From Mytilus galloprovincialis (Eukaryota > Mollusca > Bivalvia > Mytilida > Mytilidae): DNA of 64,000 nucleotides. The stretch's first letter is position 1. Each line of letters starts with the position of its first letter. The notes under the pieces are model-generated. The model ran no database searches. It was not told where the DNA came from and saw nothing but the letters and a program-made list of their open reading frames with translations. The position numbers and the translations under genes are program-made. The stretch lies in contig NC_134846.1 in NCBI RefSeq assembly GCF_965363235.1, positions 62,051,121-62,115,120 on the forward strand. The letters run 5' to 3'. Positions 32,357-42,929 of the stretch are shown in pieces.

Positions 32357-32689
32357 TTTCATATTCGCAAATCTATCAATTTATCAATATTAAATGACGA
32401 TGAAATACTCATTCTACTACTTACAACTAACAGTAAATTTGTATCGAATTATATAATTGATATAACACAATTTAGAGAACAATTTGAATTTATAGAACTT
32501 AGAAATTACGTTAAATATATGTTTTTTCTTTTAAAAAAAAAAATCTTTTTGGCATTTGTAATTATTGTGTTAGAGTTTAATATTATAGCAGTACATCATA
32601 AGTCTTTGAAGGCTGGCTGATATGTAAACAATGCACTTAAATATGTTGGATTATTATGTAATATCAGGTCGCACTATAAAATAAAACAT

Positions 32690-32930
32690 ATAAATATAAA
32701 GGGCCGCAAAAATGAAGAGTGTAAAACCATTAAATCCATTAAAACGGGAAAACCAACGATATAATCTATATACAAAAAAAACGAGAAACGAGAAATACTT
32801 GTAAATCACATCAACAAACGACAACTACTGAACATCAGGTTCCTGACTAAGGACAGATGCAAAAAATTCAGCGTGTTTAAACGTTTTATAGGTACCAACC
32901 TCCACCCTTACACGAAACAAAAGTGTAACA
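32690..32930 (-). repeat. Mussel dispersed repeat, reverse copy
   Basis: ATCAACAAACGACAACTACT, then GAACATCAGGTTCCTGAC and GACAGATGC form the reverse complement of the left half of the family at 21950-22330. Confidence 0.5.
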
Positions 32931-34288
32931 TAATAACATTCCTGTCTGAATATCTCGTTGGTGGTCAAAATAATATCAAAGTGGCCATACTGTTGTAATT
33001 TGTATTTTAGTTATGCCTTGTATCTGTATAGATATTATTATTACAATTATTCGGTGATTTGTCTTTGATATAGACCCTGTTTATGTTCACCAATTTATTC
33101 TTGTTTAGCGGACACGGGATGATTTAGTGTACGACATACTTTATCGGCACCTGGTTATTGTTGACGTATGTTGACATCTAGAAGACTTTTGGGTTGTGTA
33201 TGACGGTCGTCCGATGCATGGCTGTGTTATTGATGTAATATTACTAGTAGCCGCACCATATGGCCCGAGAACACAGTTATTTCGTAGTGCATTTCTTTTA
33301 GACAATAAATTCAAATTAAAAAAATCGCACCTGCTCTTTCTCAAAAAGATTTTTACAGTGTAGTGTACTACCAGTGAGACAACTAATATCAAAATTATAG
33401 AAACTTCTTCCAGCTATAACTCAAAATATTGACAATTCTGTGTTAAGGGGGTGTAAAATTCAGTTTGACAGCTTCAGACGTGATAAAATTTGACCTTTTT
33501 GAACTGGACCAAATCACTACTTAACATAAAGATTCAGCACCCATTTTTTTTAGCATGTAATTACATCCCCCTACTTAATATTTCATGCATTTAATATCAA
33601 GAAATAAATTGGGAAAGTGTATTAAATAAAACATGCAATTTATACACTGTTTGCACAAGGGACTATATTCGTCTGTGTCCTTGGACCATATACTTATACA
33701 CCACAGCTCCTTTCGTTGATAATTATAACTTATGGTTTATAATAACAGTTGAGATAACCTTGCGGTAGTTAGACCGAAGTCACCAATTTACTAACGGTTT
33801 ACCTATCCGGAGCACATCCAGTTTTTGGTGTGGTCAATTAAAAAAAAAGAGACATGACCTTCATGGACATTGTTGAAGTCGTCAATCGATCCTTTAAATA
33901 ATCCATGATAAATGATACATGTCACCCTTTCTGTGGTTATAATCTTCAAAATCATACGTTGCTGGTTAGTTATTCAATCAATTTGATATATTTTGAGGTT
34001 TTTGTATTTTTGTTTAGGTATACACAAATATGATCAAATATGATAGCATGCGGACAATCTCTACAAATGTGTAATGTATGTGTTCAGTGAGCGACCGGTT
34101 CGTCATTCGTTCGATGACATTCAGTGTCCAGTCACCCGCCAGTACACAGTTCGTTATTAGAAAAAAATCAGTAAAATATAATAAATTCTGGATATTTAAA
34201 GGAATTTTTAAATTGAAAATAATTCATATTTAAAAAAAATAGATATGAAGAAATAAAATCCGATCGAAACCTTCCCTGGACTCCTACA
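32931..34288. other. Intergenic, no supported gene
   Basis: A minus-strand 83-residue frame at 33141-33392 (NNCVLGPYGAATSNITSITQ) has somewhat protein-like composition but no recognised domain or splice context. No RNA gene was seen. Confidence 0.3.
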
Positions 34289-34524
34289 TCTATCTTTACT
34301 ATTAAACGAGAAGACCTCATTTTGGGTGTCGCTTCTCCTCCTTCCACAATAAATTAATCATCATGCCTCTGTGTCCTATAGGTAACATGTATAGTCGCAT
34401 TTGTCATCCATTCTTATGATCATTCAGTTGGGGTTATTTTGGGATAAAAACGAAAAAGAATGCGTCCGGATATTTCCCCGTCATTGGACAAAACTTTAAG
34501 TCAGATTAGACTTCCGGTTTGTAT

Positions 34525-35208
34525 TTTTCTGTACTTTGAACATACAAAGACTATGAATAAAGTATATAAATTTGCTTTCTGCTGTCATTTTGAGTTCTAG
34601 CATGTATCATCCTTGCTTAACGTGTTTCAGTTTGGGTTATTGTGGGAGGAAAACGAAAATGAATAATATTTGCTATTTACTATCAATTAGTTTACAGTGG
34701 CGGATCCAGAACTTTTCATAAGGGAGGGGGGCACTGACTGACCTAAAAGGGGGGGCGTTCCTCTCATGCTTCAGTGATTCCCCCTATAATCAACAAATTT
34801 TTTCAACGAAAACGGGGGCAGGGCCTCCAGGCCCCCAATGGGATCCGCCTATGGTTTATAATCAACGGCGGTCACTGCGGATATATTTCTGTACATACTT
34901 ACATACATTTACTATGAATAACTGTATTTGTTATAATTTACTATAAATTCCTTTTCTGTACCTTGAACATACAAAGACTATGAATAAAGTATATACATTT
35001 GCTTTCTGCTGTCATTTTGAGTTCTAGCATGTATCATCCTTGCTTAACGTGTCTCAGTTTGGGTTATTTTGGGAGGAAAACGAAAATGAATAATATTTGC
35101 TATTTACTATCAATTAGTTTACAGTGGCCGATTCAGAACGTTTCATAAGGGAGGGGGGCACTGACTGACCTAAAAGGGGGTGGGCGTTCCTCTCATGCTT
35201 CAGTGATT
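34525..35208. repeat. Segmental tandem duplication (~255 bp, offset ~427 bp)
   Basis: 34525-34785 and 34952-35208 are nearly identical. Both run from TTTTCTGTAC through ACATACAAAGACTATGAATA, GTTCTAGCATGTATCATCC and TTACAGTGGC to TCATGCTTCAGTGATTCCC. The second copy includes the left half of the hAT-like MITE but not its right end. The MITE therefore inserted before the duplication. Confidence 0.85.
34695..34853. mobile_element. 159-bp hAT-like MITE, target duplication GTTTA
   Basis: It starts CAGTGGCGGATCCAGAAC and ends ATGGGATCCGCCTATG. GTTTA lies at 34690-34694 and 34854-34858. The interior has G-rich and C-rich arms. It is the clearest member of the GGCGGATCC family in the window. Confidence 0.85.
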
Positions 35209-35250
35209 CCCTAATAAATTCCAATGGTTATCTTGGGGGGGGGGCTCTTT

Positions 35251-35509
35251 ACAGATAAACAGAAGGTATAAAAATCGGTATTTGTCAAAATAGGGGGAGG
35301 GCAAAAAAGTGTGCCCAGTCCCTAAGTACCTTTGACTTTTGATACCTCTCCTGAAATTCTCTGTATAGTAATTAAAGTATATATGCATGTTCATAGATTA
35401 CAGAAAAACAGAAGGTATAAAAATCGGTATTTGGAAAATAGGGGGAGGGCAAAAAGTGTGCCCAGTCCCTAAGTACCTTTGACTTTTGATATCTCTCCTG
35501 AAATTCTCC
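35251..35509. repeat. Second short duplication inside the Helitron
   Basis: 35251-35361 and 35400-35509 match over about 110 bp (AAACAGAAGGTATAAAAATC, AATAGGGGGAGGGC, GTGTGCCCAGTCCCTAAGTA, CTCTCCTGAAATTCTC), separated by 38 bp. Confidence 0.85.
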
Positions 35510-35575
35510 AGTCAGTATATTTTTTTACAGTTTACGTACGCTCTATTTCCCCGCGATTTCGCGGGTGTGTTCTAG

Positions 35576-36297
35576 TAATACTAAAATTACGAGGTCCAAT
35601 TTGTCAGCCGTCATCACGTAAAAACGATGAATCAAAGAATTCAACTTTATATATAACTAATATAGTACAAAGGTGTAGATTAAAAATTACACCACTCCAG
35701 GCCCTTTGTTTTCCACGTAATTTATATTGCCAATAATTAAGAAGTTCCGGATCGAGTCCGATACCGATACCAATAGTATATTCACCTGTTACCTATTACC
35801 TTATCTGTACGTTCCGCATCTGACAGGCGCACCACCAAACGGTGTATTCAGGATTAATATGCTATATACACGGGTCATAATCACAGGATTGACACTACTA
35901 AATTGTATCAGTAAGACTTTCTAAGATAACAATACGAATACTAAACATCTGAACTAAAAATAAGGCGTATAGGTACAGTTTTCAATTTGTTAGCGGGCAT
36001 GACGTAAAACAGCGAATCAAAGAATTCAACTTTATTTATAACTTATATAGGACAATGCTGTTGATTAAAAAATACTCCATTCCAAGACCTTTTGTTTTCC
36101 AAATAATTAATATTACCAATAATTGATAAATTCCAGTTCGACGGGTTCAAACAGAAAGATTTGAAAACAGAGAAAACTGTGTATCTTATAATCGACATGA
36201 CTTTATCAGATGACAATACTAATACTAAAATAAGGCTTGCGCAAAGTTATATACTTTAATTCAGTCACGGACCCGCGATATCACGGGTGTGTTCTAG
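35576..36297 (+). mobile_element. Second Helitron 3' module adjacent to the first
   Basis: The end reads ACCCGCGATATCACGGGTG, TGTTCTAG then T, the same hairpin-CTAG terminus as at 35575 with one broken pair. Internally, 35605-35750 and 35990-36135 are diverged direct repeats (GAATCAAAGAATTCAACTTT, TTTTGTTTTCCA). Either a second, 5'-truncated Helitron abuts the first, or this is one element with two alternative 3' termini. Confidence 0.6.
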
Positions 36298-37863
36298 TAT
36301 ACTGTAAATATGGCCTTCCTCAAATACAAACCCTCTGTGCTGTGTTTTGTTTCGACTTACGAGTATCTTTCGCCTCTCTTATACAGAACACAGTTCCCTA
36401 TTTATAGTTTATCAATCTTAAACGATAAAAATGAATAGAACAAAAAACAAAACAACCACGCACGAAATTTAGATGAAAACAGGACCAATTCGTACAACGT
36501 TTGGAAAACTAACAATGGAAAACTAAAATGGATATTTTAAAAGCGCTTTTATATTAAAATATATTGCAAAAGGCTATCGGGGTTAAACTACTCTGAGAAT
36601 TTTCTGATCTTTCAAAGTCTTTAAATTTTTGGTTACAGTTAGGATGGGCATACTAAACTATATAACAAAAGAATTCTGAATAATTAGATAAGTTAGCCGT
36701 TAACTAATAGTATGAATATTATACCATAACAAATTGCGCATTTGCGCCAATTTAAAAAAAATCCAATCTTTCATTTGCGCCACAAGGTAATATTTCATTT
36801 GCGCTAAAAAAAAAAAAACAACTTCATTTGCGCCATTTTACAGGTAAAACAGGTAATATATAACAGAAAAGTTTAATATTCATTGCTCTAAAAGGTTTGT
36901 TTCTACAGTATTCCCCCTGGATAATTGAAATTAAGTGAGTTCATACTCTTATTCTGATACAAAACTGAGTCATAAAAGGTTGAAAATTATGTATAGTGTT
37001 CACATGTTTGAGCTGTCAAGATATACATTGTCAATTCAGAGAACAGGGCCCGTATGCATAAAGCTACTTAAGTTAAGATTTTCCTTAGTAAACACTTAAG
37101 TTAAGGAAACTCCGCCCTTTTTATCTAAGTGGTATGCATAAAAAATCTTAAACTAAGTATTTCCTTAGTAAAATCTTAGTTGTTTTAAGTCCCGCCCACA
37201 AAACTTAAGTGTTATGCATAAAACCCCTTATACTAAGAAAACGCTTAAGAATTAACTTAAGTCTAAGGTACCTATAGAGCTACCTTAAATTTTCAGAAAT
37301 AGTTAAAATCATTTGAAAGAATATTTTTTTTGCAAATCATTAATAGCATAGATAAAATTTAATTGATTAAATAATAATATCAGTAATAAAATACTAATAA
37401 TTCGCTTAATATTAACGATCATCGTAGTTTTCTTAAAATCACGTATAATAAACAAATCAAGTGATAACAGAGGGTAGATATATAATTTCATCATACCATT
37501 ATTTCTCAATGTCGTTGTTATCTATACCGAAGAGTACTCAGTTTTTAAACGCATGGACTTCATGCTATTATTTTCTTTTGTTTACTCTGTACGTGCATTT
37601 TTACACACATAACTTATAACGTTAATCTGTTTTAAGTACACCTCGTGGCATCAATTGTAACCGTTAGTAAAAAAAAAAAACAGTATGAAAAGAAAGAAAG
37701 ATGAAGACTGCATGCATGCCAAACCTTGTTTTCTGTATGCGTGTGTGTATGAGCGGCATCGGTTAAATTTTCCATTATTTAGTTTTATTCTAAAGATTTA
37801 AGGCAAATTTTCCCAGAATTTGTTACACTTACAAATCGGAAAGTTTTAAGACCTACCCATAGC

Positions 37864-38016
37864 CAGTGGTGCATTTAAAGAGGGGGGGGGGGGGGGGGGT
37901 ACGAACATCCCTTTTGAGGAACAATTTGGTTTATAATTTAGGAAATCATTGGAGCTCTTATGGCAGTCAGTGCCCCCCCCCCCCCCCCTTTATGAAAATT
38001 TATGGATCCGCCACTG
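37864..38016. mobile_element. hAT-like MITE with long G and C homopolymers
   Basis: It starts CAGTGGTGCATTTAAAG followed by a run of about 20 G. It ends after a C run with TTATGGATCCGCCACTG. The flanks do not give a clean 5-bp duplication, so one side may have changed. It is ten bases upstream of a second family member. Confidence 0.6.
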
Positions 38017-38026
38017 CTAACCCATG

Positions 38027-38165
38027 CAGGGTCGGATCCAGCCATTTTTACAATTGGGTTCCTAACCCAGAATAAATGGGGTTCCAACTATTTGTCCCCA
38101 TGCACATAAATTGATCGTCGAAAAAAGGGGGGTTCCAACCCAAGACCCCCCTCGATCCGCCACTG
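38027..38165. mobile_element. 139-bp hAT-like MITE, target duplication CCATG
   Basis: It starts CAGGGTCGGATCCAGCC and ends CCCCTCGATCCGCCACTG. CCATG flanks it (38022-38026 and 38166-38170). The internal phrase GGGGTTCCAAC and its partner GGGTTCCAACCC repeat. It closely resembles the MITE in the LINE at 29315. Confidence 0.85.
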
Positions 38166-38813
38166 CCATGCGAATCGACGTTCATATAACGTATTTATGG
38201 TACCTTAACCGTATTTTTCATGTTTCCTTATATATGCAGTGATAAGTTGCTGTTAACGAAAATATTGATAATCGCACTTAGATGTTGATAATACCTTGCT
38301 GTGAATATATCAATCTAATCATGTGTCTTAGTTAAGATTGTAGGACCTTTTTTGAAAATGCCCTCGTTTTTATATGGATTCGTGGAAAATTGATCCTTCT
38401 CTTTTTTTTTTGTAAAAAGAAAATGATAAAACTATTTATTTCAAATCGAAATAGATTTTTTTAAACCAATAAATAAAAAGTAAGAAGGAGGTCTGAAAGG
38501 GGGGACGACAGTCCAAAAGCAGCTGAATGTTTTATTTAAAAAAAGTTTTATTAATCTATTTGTAAGCACTTGCTTACAATGCTACACTAGTGCTATTACC
38601 AATGTCATTTCAACTGATCGGGCGGAGCTTACGTTTTAATTTGCATAAGGACAGTCTATTTGAAGATGTGTGTGATAAGGATGATAGCCGTTATAATTAT
38701 TACTGATTTCTAATCACCTATCAGTGTCATCAAAGGAATTTAAAAAAAACAATGACTGGACACTTCATTGATAAGTTTATCCTAAAACACCTATCTATAG
38801 ATGGACTGGTTTA

Positions 38814-41188
38814 CTAGAGGTTTCCAGATTTGCGACCGTACCAACCGTAGTACGAAGTGGGAGCCGTCATTTAACTTTTGAAAATTATTGATGCATACAC
38901 TTTATATCAACACATGTTTTAGGAATCATATGCAGAACTGTTTTGAGAATTTTTAGCTGTAATTTGGGACTAATTTCATGTGGTTTCTTCTTGTATTCGT
39001 AGGAAACAATAGTGTGTGCACTCGATTATGCTTTCAAGCAACCGTTGCAAGTATCCGTTGATACGAAAGGTTTATAGTTAAGAGTTATTTCCCCGTGAAA
39101 CTACATAGATACAAAGAAGCTAAATTACAAAACAAATTTAAAACTTTATAAATTTTGTTTGTAATAACTTTATGTATCATTATAAAATGTTAAAGTTTTG
39201 TATTCATTTTGGTTAGTTTTTAGAAAACATGATCAAATAAAATGAATTTGAACAAAATAAATTGACCTTAATAACAAAAGAAAAATGACAAAACTAATAT
39301 AAAACCAAATCGTTGTTCAGTCTGTACGCGTGAGGTCTAAAACCTATGTCAATGGATATTGAATCAAGATAATAAAAAAGTCCAGGGAGACATACTTTAT
39401 AAAAATTAATACTCTGTTACAAAAAACCGAAGGTGTCAAAACGTTTGATTTTCTAATTATTGTACTGATTATCTTTGTCATTATACTTTTAAATAACATT
39501 GCCTTGTGATAATTTTGTGTTATATGTAATATATCTGTTGTATATATATGTTGAAGAATTAAATAAAGATAAAAAAAAATCAGACGTCCGGAAAGAAATT
39601 ATAAAAAATACAAGGTCGTTTACATCTTCAATTCGAACAATTATGCATAAAGATATGGCTGATATCGTATTTACTTGACATCCTTCCTGTTTGGACAATT
39701 ATCTTTACCGTCGGGCTTAAAGTTTTTCTTTATAAAAAAAACCCTCATAAAATCAATATGCTATATAAATTTTAGAAACAACACAACTGTTCATATATCT
39801 TTTTCGCAGTTAGCCGAGAGAGAAAACTCAGAAAAACTGAAGCTATCTATTTTAAGTAGTATCGTATTCATGATACTAGTACATATAAACCTGAACAAAT
39901 TACATAGAAACCTTTACCAACCGATGAAAATAATCCTTAATTTTGAGTCCATAAATCAGTTTTCAATGGTGGAAAAGACATTATATAGCAACATAGTATT
40001 TTCCGTACAACATTACGAAGAGTTAGAAAGACATATTCATATTGCATTAGACTAAGTGTAAATATAGCGTCAAGTTATTGCCGTTATCAGTGAACAAAAT
40101 GCGCTGTGTTGTATGAAGTTTTTTTGGCAATGCTGTACGACAAAAGGATTAATGGATGGATATTGGTTTAACATTACTCCTCGTAGATTATATTATACTA
40201 CTCCCAGGCATGTGCAATACACAATTTTACTCGCGACAATATTTACAAATATTAATGTAATAACAATATCTAGTGACATAATGATAATAATAAGCGAACA
40301 CGATGAAGTAACATCGTGATGATAAATATTTCGACTCAAAAAATGGTTTTCGTTAGTGTCATAAAATTTATATTTATTCTTTAAGTAATTAATATAATCA
40401 ACAATTTTATTAAAAAGTTCAGTGACAAAATATAAGGAAAAAGATAGATCGATGGTTTTACAATGTGTGTTGCGTTTTATGAAAAAATTTTGCTCCAATG
40501 ATCGAAAAGATAGTTTAATTAATAAAAAATTATTTTAATGAGAAATCAACACAATTTTGAACTCATTTTTGCCATAAGCACGTGTACTAGTTCAGTGACG
40601 CATCTAGAACTTTTCATAAAAGGGGGGCGCTCCATGCATGCATTCAGTGATTCCCTATATAATCAACCAAATTTTTGCCACGAAAGGGGGGGTGGGGGGG
40701 GGCCAAGCCCCCTCCTCCTGGATCCGTCTATCTAGTCATTAACGACACCAGTAAGGTACAAGTAAGATATTATTAATAAGTAATTTCTAATTATTCCAAT
40801 TTATATTTGAGTATTAGAAAACATTCTTTATTCTAATCCTTTTCTCAATATATACAGAAAACAAAAACATAGCCATACAAAAACGCAAATCTATTTTTAG
40901 AATATAAAGGTCGAGGCAACTCAGTTCCAGTAAGGACTGTTTGATTCATTCTCTTGTGCACAAAATAAATTTTATCGTATAAAATCACGTGCAAGGTTTT
41001 CTAGAAGCAGAGAAATCGTTATAAAATAAAAGATTAAGGTTTTTATCACTGATATGCAATTTTGTTTCTTTATTTTCATCATGATACATACAATAATCTC
41101 ATGCATTAAATGAAACCTCACAAACAACACCAACGGTTGTGTTACGTACCAACCGTACCTGATACGTAGCAAATCTGGAAACCTCTAG
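38814..41188. mobile_element. Inner element of the nest (CTAGAGGTTTCCAGATTTGC ends)
   Basis: The left end is CTAGAGGTTTCCAGATTTGC and the right end is its exact complement; GTACCAACCGTA recurs inside both ends. CTAG is self-complementary, so it may be a 4-bp target duplication or part of the TIR. The 2.3-kb interior contains a 126-residue plus-strand frame (39675-40055) with no recognised domain and a hAT-like MITE at 40592-40731. No transposase could be called. Confidence 0.65.
40592..40731. mobile_element. hAT-like MITE, target duplication CTAGT
   Basis: It starts TCAGTGACGCATCTAGAAC and ends CCTGGATCCGTCTAT, with CTAGT at 40587-40591 and 40732-40736. The interior AACTTTTCATAAAAGGGGG is shared with the copy at 34695. 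It is more diverged at its ends than the other copies. Confidence 0.7.
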
Positions 41189-41634
41189 TGTGAGCGAATC
41201 GGTTAAACTCCGCCCAGTCAAGTGAAATAAATTGAGTAATACGCCATCAAAAACGTAAATCGTTTCTCTTATGCATTAATGTTTCATCCGTTTTTAGTTA
41301 TTGAATTGTTTAACATACCGACATCCATTTGACCCAGCTCTTAATAAAAGTATTAAAGTATGTATTGATCAATCAATGTAAATATTCATAACAAACTTTT
41401 ACACGGATGATCAGTTCAAGCGATGAGCTAAATATACTCATACATGTATATATCATACGGTAATTAAAGAAAGGTTCCGATTTAAGTATTCCTTAGTTAA
41501 ATGAAGACTTACGTAAGTTTATGCAAACGACTTAAGATTTTTACTCAACTAAGGGAATTCTTAGTGAAATCTTAGTCTAAGGAATACTTAAGTTAAGATG
41601 TTTTATGCATACGGGCCCAGACTTGCAACTTTAC

Positions 41635-41726
41635 TATAGTGTACAGTGCTTAGAACGGTATCATAATCTAATCCAGTTTCTATAGTGTACAGTGCTTAGA
41701 ACGGTATCATAATCTAATCCAGTTTC
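41635..41726. repeat. 46-bp perfect tandem duplication
   Basis: TATAGTGTACAGTGCTTAGA through AATCTAATCCAGTTTC occurs twice in direct succession without a mismatch, between the right ends of the middle and outer elements of the TIR nest. Confidence 0.9.
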
Positions 41727-41969
41727 TATAGTGCTTTATTTTATGTTTTATAACAGAACTGTGTTTTAACAAGGTTTATCATAACTCGTATGGTTTTATG
41801 ATTACTGATTTCTGAGGACTATGTTTAATTATGCAAACTTTATTATTAAAAGTTTTTTTTTTTTTAAGTTTTTTTGTATACTATTTACCTGTAATATTGG
41901 CGCAAATGAAAGATTTTTCTGGCGCAAATGAAATGCCAATTGGCGCAAAAGCAAAGCACCGAATAATAT

Positions 41970-42929
41970 AAAGAAGGACCGGGAAGCTCTAGCCGACGCC
42001 ACGCCCCTTTTTACCGGAGAGTAAGTAAATCGAAAATTTATTTTTGACTTTCTGTAGTTATATCATATCTATTTATATTTCCAACGAGAATTAACGACAA
42101 CTTGACTGAAAAGTCAAAAAACGATTCGAATTATACCTGTTAACTCCTTTTAATTATGACTATTACATCGTAAAGTTATCGAATATTTAATGTTTTATTA
42201 GTTTCAACAAGAACATTTGAACAATAACGAACTGATTTAAGCTGTGGCTATATTTAAGACAAAATTTAATATTATCATTTTTGATATACATAACCTAATG
42301 AACCTGCAAACGATTAAATGATGTTATTTAAACTGTGTTTTTGGTTTGGAATGTTTTCTTACCGGCTTGCATTTTTCAAAGTTGCAAACCAAATATTCAA
42401 TCAATGACTGAATGTTTGATGTTAAAAATTTGCATTTAGATTTACCTTCACAATATTGGTTGTAAGACAAGATTCATCCGAAATAATTCTGAAGGTATTA
42501 AGTGCTATTCATTTGCCCTCCTACTTTATACGGTATGGTTTTACTCATTGTTGACTCCCTGTGGTATGGCCTGTAGTAATTTACACCCTCGTTTTTCAGT
42601 CTTTAAAGAATAGACAACGATACCACATCTCCATATTTTAACATATCTTGAAACGGATGGTCCATTGAAAGATTTTTTTTTAAAATTTGGATTTTTAAAA
42701 CTATCAAATGGTTTCTAAATTGAGAAGATTTTTTGAAAACGTGCAATTAGAATAATTCAATTGGCTTGATGTGAAGGCTAGCTAACATGTTTAAAAAATA
42801 CTGAATAAGTTGTGGTGAGACCATAAATACTCAAGAAGCAACCAAGTGGACAACACCAAGAGATCAATGTAGGATAAAATCTGAATTCACATAGTTTGGG
42901 CGAGAGGGATAACTGGTTGCAAGTTTAGT
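41970..42929. other. Intergenic, little recognised
   Basis: AT-rich. Near 42535-42640 is a decayed piece of the GTTGTCTCATTGGCA family (ACTCATTGTTGACTCCCTG, ACGATACCACATCTCC). No gene was seen. Confidence 0.35.

Larger units (their letters stand above)
28535..32540 (+). mobile_element. LINE (non-LTR retrotransposon), host of two later insertions
   Basis: Coding sequence is readable from about 28540 (KEFWSEINKLGPKKV) through the RT domain: KLGKAVGIDNLPNEVL, YLCFVDFSKAFYSVNH, QGDNMAPTLFALFINDL and the catalytic ISILMYADDIVLIS (about 29697-29738). Thumb and tail follow (RYRYLGFTISE, VMDYSSGVWGYK). The frame is broken by a TAG near 28681, by a TAG at 30237 and by decay after 30590. A C-terminal knuckle (VEDEKHF) leads to 30670 and resumes at 32363 (SINLSILNDDEILILLL). 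Removing the MITE at 29315-29461 restores one frame across the RT domain. The endonuclease part is missing. The clade is probably Jockey/CR1/I-like; not certain. Confidence 0.8.
34289..35575 (+). mobile_element. Non-autonomous Helitron-like element
   Basis: The 5' end is A|TCTATCTTTACTATTAAACG (TC start after A). The 3' end is a GC-rich hairpin CCCGCGATTTCGCGGG (35550-35565), six nucleotides, then CTAG, followed by T at 35576. TC start, a 3' hairpin about 6-12 nt before CTRR and A/T insertion are the established Helitron signature. It has no TIR or target duplication. No Rep/helicase is encoded. The interior holds a tandem segmental duplication and a small hAT-like MITE. Confidence 0.75.
37046..41618. 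mobile_element. Middle element of the nest (GGGCCCGTATGCATAAA ends)
   Basis: The left end is GGGCCCGTATGCATAAAGC, then ACTTAAGTTAAGATTTTCC. The right end is CTTAAGTTAAGATGTTTTAT, then GCATACGGGCCC. GTATGCATAAA also recurs internally with CTTAAG-rich repeats up to 37260, and similar AAG/CTTAG repeats occupy 41480-41600. No clear target duplication. No transposase was identified. Confidence 0.65.
36723..41961. mobile_element. Outer element of a triple TIR nest (GCGCAAATG ends)
   Basis: The left side carries GCATTTGCGCCAATTT and CAATCTTTCATTTGCGCC. The right side carries GGCGCAAATGAAAGATTTTT and CCAATTGGCGCAAAAGC, an inverted match over about 60 bp. Flanks AATATTAT and AATAATAT are a possible degenerate 8-bp duplication. 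The right terminus (CGGTGCTTTGCTTTTGCG on the minus strand) resembles that of the element at 8090-9945 (CGGTGCGTTACGTTTGC), suggesting a shared family. Almost all of its length is later insertions. Confidence 0.65.

Noticed and set aside
39675-40055. 126-residue frame inside the triple TIR nest as a transposase
   Set aside because: No DDE/D, RNase H-like or DNA-binding motif is visible, and the length is far below any transposase.
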